A stretch of 64,000 bases of DNA, from contig BSBM01000762.1 of assembly GCA_027924585.1 (NCBI GenBank), positions 8,900,501 through 8,964,500 on the forward strand, read 5' to 3'. This DNA comes from Larix kaempferi (Eukaryota; Streptophyta; Pinopsida; Pinales; Pinaceae). The position numbers and the translations under genes were made by a program. The number at the start of each line of letters is the position of its first letter. Within the stretch, counting starts at the first letter, position 1. Of the stretch, positions 54,532 to 64,000 are shown piece after piece. Below the pieces are notes generated by a model. That model was not told the DNA's origin, searched no databases, and worked only from the letters and a program-made list of their open reading frames with translations.

Positions 54532-56949
54532 ACTGGTTTATAAACCATATAAGCTTGTTTGTCTATTTTGGAGTAATTTAACTCTGTGCCCTTAAATGTT
54601 GAGATCATAAAAGATATGGGAATTTCGAGATAATCTGAGTGTTTCTATGTAAGAACAATAGCATAGGAAAAATCAGTCGCAAAGAAATATAAAATAAAAT
54701 CCTTACTAAAGTCAGGAGACATAAGAGCAGAAGCTTCTGCAATAGCCTTCCTAATCTCAGTAAAAGGATTTCATTGTTCATCAAACCATTTATACTGTGC
54801 ATCATTTTTAATAATCAATTGTAAAGGTTTAACAATTTGTGCAAAATAAGGGACAAATCTGCGAACAAAATTTATCCTACCTAGGAAAGATTGCATGGCT
54901 TTGTGCGTACATGGAAACCCAATCCTTGCGATGGCCTCTGTTCGTTCTGGATCGATAATCATACCTTCTTTCGAAACAATAAAGCCTAGCAGCTTGCCTT
55001 TAGTAACTGCGAAGATTGATTTCTTTGGATTGAGTGAAATTTTGAATCTTCTGCAATGTTTGAATACATGTTTCAGGGTAAACAAATGTTCATGTCATTT
55101 TTTCGAAAAGATAGTAATATCATATAAGTATACAACAACATAATCATGCATACGTCCTCTGAAAGCTATGTTTATTGCTCTCTGGAACATATCACATGCA
55201 TTTATCATCCTGAATGGCATTCTCCTATAGGCAAAGGTTCCCCAAGGGGTCCTGAAAGCTATTTTTAATTGATCATTAGGAGAAACCAAGACTTGGCTAT
55301 ACCCTGAAAAACCATCGAGGAGATAAAACATTTCTGAACCTACAACTCTCTGTAATATCTATTCCATAGGAGGAATAGGGTAGATATCTTTCTCGGAAGC
55401 TTTATTAATATTTATAAAGTCAACACGGAGCCTAATGTCACCATTTTTCTTGCGAACTGGTAGTAAATTAGCGATCCATTGTGTATGTCTGACTACAAAG
55501 ATAATTCTTGCTGCAAGGATCTTTTCAAGCTCCTTCTTAACAGAAGGTTCCAAGCTAGGGTGCATCTTCCTCAGCTTCTGCTTGTAGGGTTTAGTGTCTG
55601 TTTTCATTGGTATATTGTAATGCATAATATTAGTGTCGAATGTTTTCAGCCAGGGTATTTTTTAAGGATTATAAAAGTATACTTAAGTATAGTTGTCGAG
55701 GCGATTATTTTGGATTGAAAAAGACATAAATATACATTGGTAGGCGAATATTAAATATGAAACATACAATTTACTACCGAAACTTGTAAATTTTGGCGAA
55801 TATTATGATAAAAAACATTTTCAGTGTCAATATAGGTGATATTAGAGACTAAAAATTACCAAATAACAAATTTATTATTTCAAAATAGGTCCAAAAAATA
55901 GCCAATTGGTGAAATTTCGCCCCTAAAATTTTTCCTTTTTTTGCTCATTATATGTCAAAGCAAAGACGTCCTTAAATTATTTGCATAAAAGCTCTCTTTT
56001 CATCAGGTGAACATTCAACCCCTAGGTTAATGATGTGAGGGTTTTGTTCGCTTCCTAAATTCACCTGTTCATAATTGAGAGAAGAGCTCCGAGTCTTACA
56101 ATTCACCTTCTGCTTGAACTTCTCTTGGAGGTCATAAAAAATTTCTAGGTTGACAATTGACTTAGGAATCAAATTGGCAATGCAAGTAGGATCAGCTAGA
56201 GATTTTTCATGCTCACTTTCATCAATGGAAACATCTTGAAATGTATCCTGAGCTGTAAGAAAATCTAGAATCTACTGGTCATCATTAAACACTTTCCAAC
56301 TAGTTATATTGTCCAAGATTGAAGGTCTGTACATTAATTCAATACAAAAAGTATCTGGCGACAAACCTTCTAGCGGTATCAGCCTGGATGTAGTATTAGC
56401 TAGCAGGTCAACATCAAAATTCTAAGATCTTGGGACCGACTTAATGTTAAAGTAGTGAAAGAATTAGTTAAGTCCCTTACCAAATTTCGATAATTAAGCA
56501 AATGAGGAGATACGTAATGAATATTGTTTCTTACCTGCTTAACTATTATTTATGAATCTCCATAACACTCAATTACCTAGGAATTCATATCGATTTCTTT
56601 CCTGAGTCCCTGTACCAAGGCCTCGTACTCAAAAATGTTGTTTGTACATTCGAGCTCAAGCCTGCTAGAAATCATGGTCTCGGTTCCTTTCGGATCGATG
56701 AGGACACAACCTGCACCAGATCCATATTTAGATCTAGAACCATCAAAAAACAAAGTCCATACATTCAAATTTAACTTAAAATTGGTATTCACACTATATA
56801 CATTATGTACAATATCACCTGAGAATGGGACAGATGTAAAATTGACAATCTGAGGCTAATTCTATACAGTCTCGGAAGGAGACAAATCTGCAGGTAAGTC
56901 TCCAAAAAATGTATCAAAAGTGAAATGTTCCACATGTGAGTTGAAGTAT
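54532..56949 (-). pseudogene. Ty3-B upstream RNase H, linker and reverse transcriptase
   Basis: From right to left: the RNase H domain VWTLFFDGSRSKYGSGAGCV, LELECTNNIFEYEALVQGL (56577-56760). Then the linker EVNLGSEQNPHIINLGVE, and after an AT-rich insert (about 55640-55935) RT with AARIIFVVRHTQWIANLLPV, NGDIRLRVDFININKA and MFYLLDGFSGYSQVLV. The catalytic box is VVYLYDITIF (YLDD altered to YLYD), followed by ISLNPKKSIF and MQSFLGRINFVRRFVP. It ends in ELNYSKIDKQAYMVYKPVK, where the chromovirus inserted. RT and RNase H are inactive. Two RNase H domains, one before and one after RT, are readable. Confidence 0.85.
55640..55935. repeat. AT-rich insert in the Ty3-B linker sharing an end with 4002-4130
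   Basis: The linker reading stops at VFA and resumes as RT past this AT-rich stretch. Its right side, AATAGCC..GGTGAAATTTCGCCCCTAAAA, resembles 4095-4130 in Ty3-A in the same plus orientation. Motifs GGCGAATATT occur twice inside. The borders are uncertain. Confidence 0.35.
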
Positions 56950-57837
56950 TGTTGATGCCTCGAAAATCGCAACATCAAGCAGCAAGGGATTCTCCCCGGT
57001 AAGCAAGCCCAATTAGATTGTTCACCATTTTGTGTGGGGAATCCATCCGATTAACGGTTCCAGCTACCGTAAGATTTAAAGATTCTTGTTCTTTACACTG
57101 GTTGCGACCCGATCCACCATTTATGTGTTTTAATTTTAAAGATGATATGCAAGTGCCCTAAGCGAAATGCAAGTAACTAATCTAAATTAACCTAAAACAG
57201 TATAAGCAAATCTAATCTATTGCTGCAAGGAGCAAACCGTAAATATGAGCAATACGCTAAAAGAAACATCTAAGGATCATACAGATAGCCATTAAATCAT
57301 AAAGATGCAATCTCAGCAGAAGATAAAAGATATTAAAGATAGCTTTAATTCACTGAATACATTCCATTACTCATTTATGACAAACATCATTGTATAGGAA
57401 AATAGAAAGATCATTCATAACACAGAAATAATTCATAATAGTAAAGAAAGATCTCAGAGTAGTATAAGAATGCTACAGGAATAGTCCAACAAACATTCAG
57501 CACACATTTCCAGGCAAAAACCTCCTCTCCAGGATTTCATTAGGCAAAATCCAGTTCTTGGAGCAAGTAGCAAAGTAATTCATGTACTAGCTAGAAAATT
57601 TCTTTCACCTGCAAAAAGTCCTTAATTCTCCTCTCATTCTGCTAGATATAGTTTTACCCAATGCTCTTTGAGCTGCTGCCTGTACCCTAAACCTAGGAAT
57701 TTTGATTTATCATTAAAATCTCAAAAAATCAAATCTTGATGATTCATGACAATCCTTTTACAAAAGACCAAGGAAAGGACAGTTGTCTATATATACATTA
57801 TATGATTAACAACTGTTAAAAGCGAATAAGGCAAGCT

Positions 57838-58314
57838 ATTGTCTAGCTGGCTCTACTATCTCATTGGGACGCTCTTCTTCTATTGGCTTGCTCCCTTCAA
57901 TAGGATTTCCTGCTTTTGTAGCATGATCTATCTCAATCTTAGCATCCTTTTCTTTCTTTCGCCTTTCGGCTATCACTGCTTTTAACCTGTTTGCTTCCTC
58001 GAACAAGGTTCTTTCCTCTTGCTCCTTTTGGATTCTAACATTTTCTTCCTCTTGCTGTAATTAAATAACTTGCTCTTGCTCTTGTTGTAATTTGGCAGCC
58101 TGTTCATTTTGAATTGTGTCACCTTCTCCTAGTTCCATGTCATTTGAAACTCCGACTTGGGATGCTACTACTTCTTGCTCCAGCTGTACCAGACCAACAG
58201 GCTTGGGGGCAGAAGTGTTCCCCCCTTTCTTCTCGCTGTAGCACTTTCCTAGTTCTGTTAATTTTTTGGCGCTATGGAAGAAGCGGCCTTCCTTCTTGCA
58301 GACTTTCTATGCAT
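57838..58314 (-). pseudogene. Basic/coiled-coil frame in the Ty3-C 3' region
   Basis: On the minus strand, from an ATG near 58314, a frame reads MHRKSARRKAASSIAPK (basic), then after two stops GGNTSAPKPVGLVQLEQEVV. It continues NEQAAKLQQEQEQVI, one stop, LQQEEENVRIQKEQEERTLF and ANRLKAVIAERRKKEKDAK. The Gln/Glu/Lys-rich second half has heptad-like spacing typical of a coiled coil. It is transcribed in the same sense as pol and follows integrase, where some plant Ty3 elements carry an extra ORF. Family not recognised; three stops make it a likely pseudogene. Confidence 0.5.
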
Positions 58315-58539
58315 GTCAAAACTGCATTAATTAAGGTAGGAAAAAAATAAAAATTTGGCATATTCATAAGCATACAACACCACAGACATTATCTAATTAT
58401 TCAAAATAAGCAACAGCAGGTACGTTAGAAAGTTTGCAGGTTTTGCTGCTTAGCAGTTCGACTTAACGCTTGGGCATACTTAATGGCATCGAAAGGCATT
58501 CTTAACACAGTAGAGGCGACAATGCGAGATTGGTGCTGT

Positions 58540-59430
58540 AACACGTTTAGGCGCAGCGCTTGCGATCGTGGCGGGGAAAATATCACTAGGACCTGTGCCT
58601 AAGAGATGCGCCAACGGCAAGGTTTTTCTCAAAGAGTGTGAAGTTGGCGGGAGTCTTAAGGTTATAATTTGCGCATCGAGTAGATATGACATGATTAAGT
58701 CTTGCACCCAAGAGATGCGCCGATGACAAAGTGAACGAGATCGTGAATGTAGCGCTGATTTGTTTGGCCATGTCCTCTGCGTGTAGCGGCAATCTTAGTG
58801 TTAAACTTTGCGTCGATGGGCTACATCAAGAATAGAACTCGGGGCTGCGTCCAAGGATGAGGTGTGGTTATGATGGCGGCTGTTATAGGGATAGGTTTTG
58901 CATGTCGGCAGACGATTTAGTCACAATATGTGTGCTAACGAAAGATGTGCCAAAGAGCCAAAAAGAATTTGAAGATTCTTGTGTCGACCTCCTTTATGAA
59001 GTTAAACTCTGCGCCAAAGGTGGCCAAAATAATGTTGGCAATTGTGCCATGGTTGGGCCGAAATGAGCTCTCGAAGTGCACCTAAAGAGGCTAGGTTAGC
59101 TTTAGACTTTGTGCGATTAGCAGGCAGTTTAAGTTTAAAGGTTGTGCAAGAGAGCCACAAAAATGGTCGAATTATAGTTAAGATTACCGCCGAAGAGACA
59201 GAGTTAGGATTAAGATTTGCACCGAAGGCGGTAGTCTTATGATTGAAAGTTACGCCGAAGGCAGAAGATTTATAGTTAGGGATTGCGCCAAAGGGTGGCA
59301 GAGTTATAGTCAACATTTGCGCCAAGCGGAATATTTGTGATTTAGCAATTGCACTAAAGGGTGGCCGACTTATGCTCAACATTTGCGCCAAAGCGGCTGA
59401 GTTAAGGCTAAAAAATGCGCCGAAGAGAAA
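58540..59430. repeat. Diverged array of TTGCGCCAAAG-type repeats
   Basis: A word of the type TTGCGCCAAAGGTGGC followed by TTATAGTTAA recurs irregularly every ~30-60 bases (clear at 59012, 59192, 59219, 59252, 59287, 59330, 59391 and 59419, weaker to the left). The 210-codon minus-strand frame over 59002-59634 mirrors the repeat (FGAIPNYKSSAFGVTFNHKT) and is treated as a by-product. Confidence 0.65.
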
Positions 59431-60687
59431 AGGTAACTTTGCCTTAGAGAAAATAATTGAGAAAACTTTTGGAAAGCAAGTGTTGAAATTTTTCCAGGTT
59501 AAAGAGAAAAAATAAGCCTGAAAGACAAGGAAAACACTTGCTACAAAACGTGCAGAAGGAGGGGCCCCAAATACCTTTAAAATTTTGGGGAAGGATGTTA
59601 CAGCAACAACAATTGGTGAATCGCTGGAAAACATAGATCTCTGAAAAAATCTCTCTCGTCCATAGGATATTTTAAAAGCTTCTCACCTTATGTGCAACAG
59701 TCGGCTTGAGCATTCGAATTTCTGTGGAGGAAGTCATCACTTCATTCGTTTGTCATTAGGAAAGGGGAGCTTCGATAAAGACATCCTTAAAACTCTCAAA
59801 GGGCCAAAATATGGGGTTCATTTTTAGAAGATCCATCTTTCAGACGACCACTGTCATCGGACTCCACAGGATCGTAACAACATCTCATAGACAATATTCT
59901 CTTGTTCCTCATTCCCATGTTGCTTGCATCCTTTTGAATGTTCTTTAATTAGCGACTTTTGTCGTGTGAGTATTCCAGAAAAATTTCTTCAAGACTTAGC
60001 CATTTTCCTGAGTTCTTCAATCCATTGATGTCCTTTTGTGTGAGTAGGATATTTTCTTGGTTTCTCATGCTCACAGACGGAGAAGAACTCTGCTAGGAAT
60101 TTTTGTGTGGCTGCTTAAATTAAAAGTCTTTATTGTTCTCATCCATGCTTTAATGGAGGCGAGATTTTCTGGAAAACAGACTCTTGATTATAAGCTCTTT
60201 TGGATTTAGATTTGCAGCATGGAGTCATTTTAATACCCTATGCCTTAGAGATGTGCTTCATTTCCCTGGGTCTAACTACAACGATCTTCTTGAGACGCTT
60301 ATAAATGTGAGGGTGGATGGATCCCGAAGATAGTGATAAAGATAATCATAAATTTATGCTATTAAACAGGGGTTAATGCAACCAGCAGAACAGGATCTCT
60401 TCATTCTGGAAAAGGATTAGCAAAGCCAAAATGCGTAGATAAACTTTCTTTTGATGGTACATTTCTAGCTTCATGAGTTGTGAGATTTCTTGAGAGATCT
60501 ATCTTCACAAAAGGCCCAATTGCAAGGCTAGTGGGAAAAAACTATACAAAGGAAAGGGGAAAGGGAAAACTCAAATATTAAAAAAAGAGGACAACTTGGC
60601 TGAAACAAACAGAAAACAAGGGACTAAAGTAAAAGTAAAAAGAAAAAGAACAGAGCCTTTATTTATGTACAGAAAACCTCAACGAGA

Positions 60688-61929
60688 CTATGCAAAGTAT
60701 TGTTTCAAGGCAAGGCCATTGAGGGGAAGGGTTACTTCCTCTCCCTTGAGGTTTGTTAGCTTGTAAGTGGATGGGCCGAGCTTTGCAGAAATTTGGTAAG
60801 GGCCTACCCATAAGTGTTGGAATTTCATGTGCATTCCCTTGCTTTCGTGAGGATGGTCCCATTTCAGAACTAAATCTCCTACTTCAAAACTTCTTTTACC
60901 AGACTTCCTTTTATCGAACCATCTTTTGACTATATCTTGGTGCTGGTGGAATTGGTTCTTGTCTTTCTGTCGGGTTTCTGCAAGTTGAAGTAGGGTGTCA
61001 ATCCTTGATTGTAAAACTTGACTACTAGACCCTCGAGAGGCTTGGGACAACTACAAGGATGGAAGTAAGATGTTGGGAGGGAGGATGGCTTCCTTGCCAT
61101 AGATAAGCATGTAAGGGGAAACCCCTAATGCATTCTTTGGAGTCACCTTATCTGCCCATAAGGCGTTTGGGAGAGCTAAATGCTAGCTTCGTTGATTTCC
61201 AATCATAGTCTTCTTGAGAATTCAGATGAGGTTTTTGTTTGAAGATTCAGCTAGTCCATTTCCTTGGGGGTAGTAATTGGCCGAATAATGCAATTTAATT
61301 CCCCTTTCATAAACAGATTCATTTATTTTAAAAGACGAGAAATAAGTGGCATTATCAAATACTAGGGAAATTGGAACCCCCAACCTGGTTATGATGTTCT
61401 CTTTCAAGAAACTAATGTCTGCATCTTCATTGATTTTGTGCACTGGGATAGCCTCTGTCCATCTCGTAAAATAATCCGTGGCTGTTAGGATATACCGACG
61501 CTGCAGAGAATAATTTGGTTTTATCTCTCCAATGACATCTATGCCCCATTGTTCAAAAGGTTCTAAGATGATAACCGATTGTAATGGTCCTGTTTCCTTG
61601 GGTAATTTCCCAGCACTTATTTGGCATACATCGCAATGCCGTGCATAGGCATGAGAATCTCTGAACAAAGTGGGCCAATAATATCCAGTCCTCAGTATCT
61701 TGTGAGCTGTGGTGTCTCCGGAATAATTCCCACCAGTAGGGCCATTATGTAGCTCTTTGACCACCTTACTTGCATCTTCCTTCTCTAAACATCTGAGAAA
61801 AATACTGTCATAATTTATTCTGAAAAGTACTCCATCAATGATCTGGTAAGCTGCCGACTTCGAGCGAAGTGCTCTTCTTTGCTTAGAACTCCATTGCTCT
61901 GGTAGGTACCCTCGTTGCAAGTAGTGCAC
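60688..61929 (-). pseudogene. Ty3-C integrase
   Basis: The larger frame (61222-61929) has the zinc finger H-H-C-C (HNGPTGGNYSGDTTAHKILR, then HCDVCQ). The DDE core follows: D in EQWGIDVIGEI, D in SLVFDNATYF, and E in GNGLAESSNKN. After a short interrupted stretch, the C-terminal frame (60688-61050) reads NQFHQHQDIVKRWFDKR, SFEVGDLVLKWDHP and the GPY motif LWVGPYQISAKLGPSTYKL, and stops after KQYFA. All catalytic residues are present. Stops between 61050 and 61222 break the protein in two. The enzyme would join element cDNA to chromosomal DNA. Confidence 0.88.
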
Positions 61930-62871
61930 TAAGTCTGTACCAAGATTCAGGCCCTGTGAAAATAGGGCAGACTTCAGCTATATTTAGTTCGGCCTCGTTT
62001 TCCCAATCTCTCTTTTCATCTATTGGGTGGTCAGTGAGAAATTTACATAGTCCTTGACCTTTAATAATGGTGGATGGTTTAAATTCTAGATCGTATTCTT
62101 GAAGGGCGGTGACCCAATTTCCTCTTCTTTCTCCCAACTCCTTTTGAACAAACATGGATCTTACAGCTGGATGGGGATCTACAACTTTAGTTCTTCTCTT
62201 GAGAATATATGGCCTGAACTATTTTACTGCTTTGTATATGGCGTATGCCTGTTTATCTACAACAAGATAGTTTAGTTCAACGCCCTGCAGACCAGTGCTC
62301 ATAAAAGAGATTGGGTATTCATCCCCTAATTCCACCTTTTGCGTAAGCACAACTGCGAGAGAGTCATCTGAAGCGAAGGTATATAAAATAAAATCTTTGT
62401 CAGAATCTAGACTTCTTAGAGAGGGGGCATTGGCTATGGCTGATTTGATATATTTAAATGCATATTTCTCTAAATCTATCCACTTGAACTGTACACTTTG
62501 AAAGATGATCTTGGCATCTAATAACTTCTTTAATTCCTTCTAAATCAAAGGCTCGAGAGTAGGGTGCTTTCTTCTTAGCTGCTACTGAAAAGGTTTAACA
62601 CTTGCCTTAATAGGTATGACATGCTGAATGATGTGAATATCATATGGTTTTAGATCTTCATACATCGAAGCAAACACATCTTTATATTGCTAGAAAATTT
62701 TAATGAACCTGTCTCTTTCACTCAGCGAACAACATCTACCAAGATTGACATATTTTGGTTCAGCTTCTGTGCCTATATTTATCAATTCATGCTACATAGT
62801 AGAACTATGATTTTTAACATTTGCTGGTGTCTTGAACTTGCTTTGCAGATCGAACAAACTTTCAAGTGATC
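61883..62871 (-). pseudogene. Ty3-C linker, RT remnant and RNase H
   Basis: From right to left: the RT approach YKDVFASMYEDLKPYDIHII, then PTLEPLI.KELKKLLDAKII, which is the start of RT. Near 62500-62515 it jumps to VQFKWIDLEKYAFKYIKSAI, the end of the RT/RNase H connection. The whole RT palm (YLDD region) that Ty3-B still has is absent. RNase H follows with DFILYTFASDDSLAVVLTQK, ELNYLVVDKQAYAIYKAVK and NWVTALQEYDLEFKPSTI. The lost core makes the element unable to reverse-transcribe itself. Confidence 0.8.
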
Positions 62872-63471
62872 TCACTCGTTTAGGCATGAAACTCCTTTGA
62901 CTGCATCCTTATTTTGTAGATCAGCAACATGTTTTTCTTCGCCTATAACAGCTTCTTGAAACATGTCTTCATTTGTAAGGAAACTAATGATTTGTTTGTC
63001 ATCATTGAACACCCTGAAATTTGTTATATTATCTGGAACGGAAGGCTTGAAAACCAATTCAATAGAATACTTATTATTAGTAGGCACCAACCTGGAAGCA
63101 GGGGTAGCTAACAAGTCAGAGGCAGCATTCTGTAATCTAGGAACATATTTTATATTAAAAGCTTCAAAGTTGGTAATTAGATCCCATACCTCAGATTGAT
63201 AGCCTTTCAGATGTGGTGAAAGACAATGATCCCATACCTCTCTGACGACTATTTCCGAGTCACCAAAGACTTTCAGATACTTAACATTTAAACCGATGGC
63301 TTTCTTCAATCTGTGGACTAAAGCTTCATATTCAGTAGTGTTATTAGTACAATGAAATTCTAATCTATAGGACAATAAGTACTTATTACTTTCAGGATCC
63401 ACTAGAATACAACCACCTTTGGATCCTTCCAAAGTCTTGGAACCATCAAAGCCATAAAGTCCAAAAAACAT
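62872..63471 (-). CDS. Ty3-C upstream RNase H domain (199-codon open frame)
   Basis: This uninterrupted frame reads LYGFDGSKTLEGSKGGCILV (first strand with Asp), FHCTNNTTEYEALVHRLKKA (Glu helix), FGDSEIVVREVWDH (second Asp) and LQNAASDLLATPASRL (final Asp). D-E-D-D, the full RNase H catalytic set, can be assigned. It stands between protease and RT on the polyprotein. A separate RNase H follows RT. The extra domain resembles the 'archaeal-type' RNase H of plant Tat-like elements in having the TNNTTEYEAL helix. The ATG at its start is internal to the polyprotein. It overlaps the protease frame, so a frameshift separates them. Confidence 0.75.
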   Translation of the reverse strand: MFFGLYGFDGSKTLEGSKGGCILVDPESNKYLLSYRLEFHCTNNTTEYEALVHRLKKAIGLNVKYLKVFGDSEIVVREVWDHCLSPHLKGYQSEVWDLITNFEAFNIKYVPRLQNAASDLLATPASRLVPTNNKYSIELVFKPSVPDNITNFRVFNDDKQIISFLTNEDMFQEAVIGEEKHVADLQNKDAVKGVSCLNE

Positions 63472-64000
63472 TATTTGACTTAACTAAGTTAGTATCTTTA
63501 AGGTCTAAGTCAGTGACTAAGCTAACTATTTTACAATCGATATCATCAATCCGAGAAAAATGAAGGAGATTGGACTGTTTATCTAATTCATGGCTAATAG
63601 TTTCAGATTGATAGTTACCCGGCTCGATTTCTAAGAAATAATTCCCCAAAATTGAAGATGAGAAGGCTACAGCTTCGTTCTTTCCTTCTAGCTGAGTTAC
63701 ATTTTGTTTCATGTGTGGTTCCCTTAAAATTTCAATCTGATTCTGCCTATTCTGATATGGTAACCATAAATGGGACCAATCAGTTGCAAAGTAACCATTT
63801 AGTTTTGTAGACCTGTCCCTGCTCAAAATCAAACCATAGGCTTCAGGAATGTCGACCACCATTATATCAATGAACTGACACACTCTAGAATTTGCCGACA
63901 ACCTAATGAGAACATCTTTCATTTCCCCAATTACTTTGACAACAGTTCTATCCAACTGAATAATCTAGGTTGGAGATGGAATTGGCTGCCCATTAATCTT
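63446..64000 (-). pseudogene. Ty3-C protease C-terminal part and linker, cut by the window edge
   Basis: The frame reads MDRTVVKVIGEMKDVLIRL, IDIMVVDIPEAYGLILSRD and NGYFATDWSHLWLPYQNRQN, then an acidic linker ending in LWL next to the RNase H domain. The 'GLILSRD' end corresponds to the protease 'ILGRD'. The active-site D-S/T-G lies beyond the edge or in the last few codons, so it cannot be checked. An in-frame stop precedes the ATG at 63955. Confidence 0.7.

Larger units (their letters stand above)
41790..56949 (-). mobile_element. Ty3-B: minus-strand Ty3/gypsy element, interrupted by a chromovirus
   Basis: From right to left it holds the upstream RNase H domain (56577-56949), linker and RT (54532-56170), RNase H C-terminus and integrase (45584-47121), then a 3.8-kb 3' region to about 41790. 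The left border begins TGTTGATGCCTTGG, similar to the left border of Ty3-C (TGTTGATGCCTCGA at 56950), so this is taken as the outer end of the 3' LTR. A chromovirus (47127-54526) sits in RNase H. The right part is cut off by Ty3-C at 56950, so protease and gag should lie beyond the window. Confidence 0.75.
56950..60687 (-). other. Ty3-C 3' region and presumed LTR
   Basis: About 3.7 kb lies between integrase and the left border. It contains a glutamine/glutamate-rich frame (57838-58314), a diverged GCGCC-motif array (58540-59430) and otherwise non-coding AT-rich DNA. The LTR is expected at the left end, but its inner border cannot be set from one copy. Confidence 0.5.
56950..64000 (-). mobile_element. 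Ty3-C: minus-strand Ty3/gypsy element, runs off the window
   Basis: From the right edge leftward: protease C-terminus (63446-63990), upstream RNase H (62872-63471), linker, a remnant RT, RNase H (61883-62300), integrase (60688-61929) and a 3.7-kb 3' region. The left border TGTTGATGCCTCGA interrupts Ty3-B just upstream of its RNase H domain, so Ty3-C inserted into Ty3-B. The 3' LTR boundary on the inner side, the 5' LTR and gag are not visible. Confidence 0.75.

Noticed and set aside
59002-59634. 210-codon minus-strand open frame
   Set aside because: It runs through a tandem-repeat array and its protein shows the repeat. No domain or start context supports a gene.
41790-64000. Right terminus of CACTA-1
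   Set aside because: I looked for the inverted CACTACAAG end and GCACCGG-type repeats to the right of the transposase and found none. It probably lies beyond the window.

Overview
The window looks like nuclear DNA of a seed plant with a large, repeat-packed genome. The evidence is Ty3/gypsy, copia and CACTA elements nested in one another, primer-binding sites matching plant initiator tRNA-Met, and intron-bearing fragments of plant genes (a SAUR, a TT12/DTX-type MATE transporter, mitochondrial ATP synthase gamma, and the RNA cytidine acetyltransferase NAT10). A gymnosperm is a reasonable guess, but nothing here proves it. I see no intact host gene. Nearly every coding stretch is a transposon gene carrying stops or frameshifts, or a captured exon.

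Layout. (1) 1-8171: Ty3-A, a decayed plus-strand Ty3/gypsy element (gag, protease, RNase H, RT). It is split at 4295-7200 by a 2.9-kb minus-strand 'TR-GAG' element with 736-bp LTRs and the target duplication CAGGC. (2) At 8175 a CACTA transposon (CACTA-1) begins inside the Ty3-A RT. It has a repeat-rich subterminal region (8.2-10.7 kb), an unrecognised plus-strand proline-rich gene (10.8-12.6 kb, continuing at 35.0 kb) and a minus-strand TNP2-type transposase (36.7-41.8 kb). Its right end was not found. (3) 12638-34991: a minus-strand copia element (LTRs of 679 and 646 bp, TSD TGATG) sits in the proline-rich gene. (4) 13718-29949: a second CACTA element (CACTA-2) sits in the copia element, with a 30-bp perfect TIR and TSD GCA. 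It carries at least four host-gene fragments. (5) 17309-23412: a Reina-like chromovirus sits in CACTA-2, followed by a 280-bp miniature LTR element (TRIM/SMART class) at 23419-23698. (6) 38657-40724: a non-coding LTR element splits the TNP2 gene. (7) 41790-56949: Ty3-B, minus strand, relative of Ty3-A, interrupted at 47127-54526 by a second chromovirus whose removal restores the RNase H codon frame exactly. (8) 56950-64000: Ty3-C, minus strand, same lineage, running off the window and lacking the RT catalytic core.

The left half is therefore nested five deep: Ty3-A > CACTA-1 > copia > CACTA-2 > Reina. For several joints I could read the empty site: reading frame or sequence resumes across the insertion, or a target duplication flanks it.

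The most interesting object is CACTA-2, a gene-capturing, apparently non-autonomous CACTA transposon whose right terminus is itself a long foldback. Second is the shared architecture of Ty3-A, -B and -C, with an extra RNase H domain between protease and RT. All calls come from reading the sequence. No similarity search was run.
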